From assembly GCA_008671135.1 (NCBI GenBank), contig RQAP01000033.1:8544-72543 (forward strand): DNA of 64,000 nt, given 5' to 3'. The notes below the pieces were generated by a model that worked only from the letters and a program-made list of their open reading frames with translations, did no database searches and was not told where the DNA came from. Positions 63,195-64,000 of this stretch are shown here, one piece after another. Source of the DNA: Collinsella aerofaciens (GTDB lineage Bacteria > Actinomycetota > Coriobacteriia > Coriobacteriales > Coriobacteriaceae). The position numbers were made by a program, and so were the translations under genes. Position 1 is the first letter of the stretch. Each line of letters opens with the position of its first letter.

Positions 63195-63270
63195 GCCAGC
63201 GTAGCTCAGTTGGTAGAGCACCGCTCTCGTAAAGCGGGGGTCACCGGTTCGAGCCCGGTCGCTGGCTCCA
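63195..63270 (+). tRNA. tRNA-Thr (CGT anticodon)
   Basis: A complete cloverleaf of 76 bases: acceptor GCCAGCG/CGCTGGC, D arm GCTCAGTTGGTAGAGC, anticodon stem CCGCT/AGCGG with loop CTCGTAA (anticodon CGT, reading ACG), T arm ACCGGTTCGAGCCCGGT, and an encoded CCA. Confidence 0.96.
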
Positions 63271-63281
63271 TTGCACAAGAT

Positions 63282-63306
63282 AGCCGCCTTCGGGCGGCTT
63301 TTTTTG
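63282..63306 (+). terminator. Intrinsic terminator after tRNA-Thr
   Basis: AGCCGCC-TTC-GGGCGGCT stem with a following T run. Confidence 0.88.
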
Positions 63307-63516
63307 TTACCGATTTCAGGCGCACATCCGCCGGAATTCGCCCACTCGGTGGACTTCGGGTTTAATGCTTAGGGGCGGGGATTTACCAAAGTGAAATTTT
63401 AATGAAAAGAAACCCAGCTGCAACAATTGCCATGGCGAGGGCTCGAATTGGCCATATAGATCTAAAATAGTCACGATACCTTCTCTTTTGCTGGAACGAT
63501 ATATCTATACAAGGTT

Positions 63517-63708
63517 GTGAGCGGAAAACAAAAATACGTCGATTGCTATCCGACGAACGGGTCTGGAATTGCATTCACCGGCATTTCGGGGCAGATTGAT
63601 ACACATGTACGAAAGGGAACCTATGTGGTGCGTTGGGTTGGAGCTGCTGCGGGCCCGATATGGCTTGCGGTCTTGCGCCCCGATGTCCAAATAGGTTTCT
63701 CTCTCTAG
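63517..63708 (+). CDS. Small hypothetical protein or gene remnant
   Basis: The frame of 63 residues starts at a GTG and reads SGKQKYVDCYPTNGSGIAF to LRPDVQIGFSL. No ribosome site is clear, and the frame is open further back to 63466 without an ATG, so it may be the tail of a longer protein. I recognise no domain. The next gene starts 14 bases after its stop. The region is AT-richer than the rest. Confidence 0.3.
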   Translation: MSGKQKYVDCYPTNGSGIAFTGISGQIDTHVRKGTYVVRWVGAAAGPIWLAVLRPDVQIGFSL

Positions 63709-63722
63709 ACGGGAAGTTGCTC

Positions 63723-64000
63723 ATGGACGCCATATATGACGGAGATGACTGGGTCGATCATTATACTTGGCGCCTGGTCGGCTCGGATGACAATGGGGAT
63801 GGGGGGTTTGATGGACTATGTCCAAAACATCTCCATCCTTTTGTCTCGTCGTTAATTGAGAGTTCTGCTCGTGTTGCCCCCTACAGCTCGGCATCGCTTC
63901 ATGATACGGGCGTTTTGAAGACCATAAGGGCATCAATTGACGATGGAACGATGAGCGGCCCGCTGTTTTCTCGGCTTGTGGGGCTAGATGAGATTGACTC
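63723..64000 (+). CDS. Hypothetical protein, N-terminal part (cut by window edge)
   Basis: An ATG at 63723 with GGGAAG upstream opens a frame of at least 92 residues with no stop to the window end. It starts MDAIYDGDDWVDHYTWRLVG and is acidic, with no signal peptide or known motif. Base use is less GC-rich than before the tRNA. It could belong to an inserted element next to tRNA-Thr. Confidence 0.5.
   Translation, partial: MDAIYDGDDWVDHYTWRLVGSDDNGDGGFDGLCPKHLHPFVSSLIESSARVAPYSSASLHDTGVLKTIRASIDDGTMSGPLFSRLVGLDEID

Noticed and set aside
63383..63574. A 63-residue minus-strand frame with a hydrophobic end, near the window edge
   Set aside because: It conflicts with the plus-strand frames and lacks a ribosome site, though a small membrane protein cannot be fully excluded.

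Overview
The window looks like the chromosome of a Gram-positive, high-GC, saccharolytic anaerobe of the gut. Coriobacteriia, and Collinsella in particular, is my best guess. The support is the GC-rich codon use, Shine-Dalgarno starts including GTG and TTG, pyruvate formate-lyase, a flavodiiron protein, and many PTS sugar systems each paired with its own LacI-type repressor. The taxon is inferred from gene content; no marker gene settles it.

Layout. 0-4 kb: start of an MTA/SAH nucleosidase, an anchored serine hydrolase, the PFL activase and a DegV protein, all on the minus strand. 4-9.6 kb: a sucrose/fructan island (GH32, PTS EIIBC, second GH32, LacI repressor). 9.7-12.3 kb: a split pyruvate formate-lyase, with the catalytic chain and the glycyl-radical domain as separate genes. 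12.8-24 kb: MarR plus a heterodimeric ABC exporter, DAHP synthase, a BceAB-like ABC pair, and a NUDIX-Vsr fusion. 24-28 kb: class II aldolase, DeoR regulator, flavodiiron protein. 28-32 kb: LacI, galK, galT. 32-38.5 kb: an AAA/DUF4143 ATPase flanked by direct repeats, then lacC, lacX, lacB, lacA and an unknown membrane protein. 38.7-54 kb: the lactose/beta-glycoside region, with one EIIA (lacF) and three LacI / EIICB / GH1 modules. 54-62.3 kb: a Fic protein, a DeoR fragment, a broken EIICB, a TIM-barrel-like protein, GntR, LacR-like DeoR and an aldose epimerase. 62.5-64 kb: a mannose-type EIIB with an altered active site, tRNA-Thr(CGT), and the start of an AT-richer stretch.

How the genes work together. 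Lactose would enter as lactose-6-phosphate (LacF/LacE) and be cut by LacG. The galactose-6-phosphate would go through LacAB and LacC to tagatose-1,6-bisphosphate. No LacD is seen, and the class II aldolase at 24.4 kb could do the last step. Free galactose would use GalM, GalK and GalT. Pyruvate would be cleaved by the split PFL with PflA.

The least ordinary content is in the intergenic DNA. I see 80-bp-period arrays of 57-bp palindromes, several hairpin families with conserved cores and locus-specific but complementary arms (mostly just 3' of genes), a set of related but distinct LacI operators, and a recurrent CCGTTYACCGA motif upstream of sugar and fermentation genes. Two of the four EIICB genes are broken, one by a 7-bp tandem duplication and one by an in-frame amber codon.
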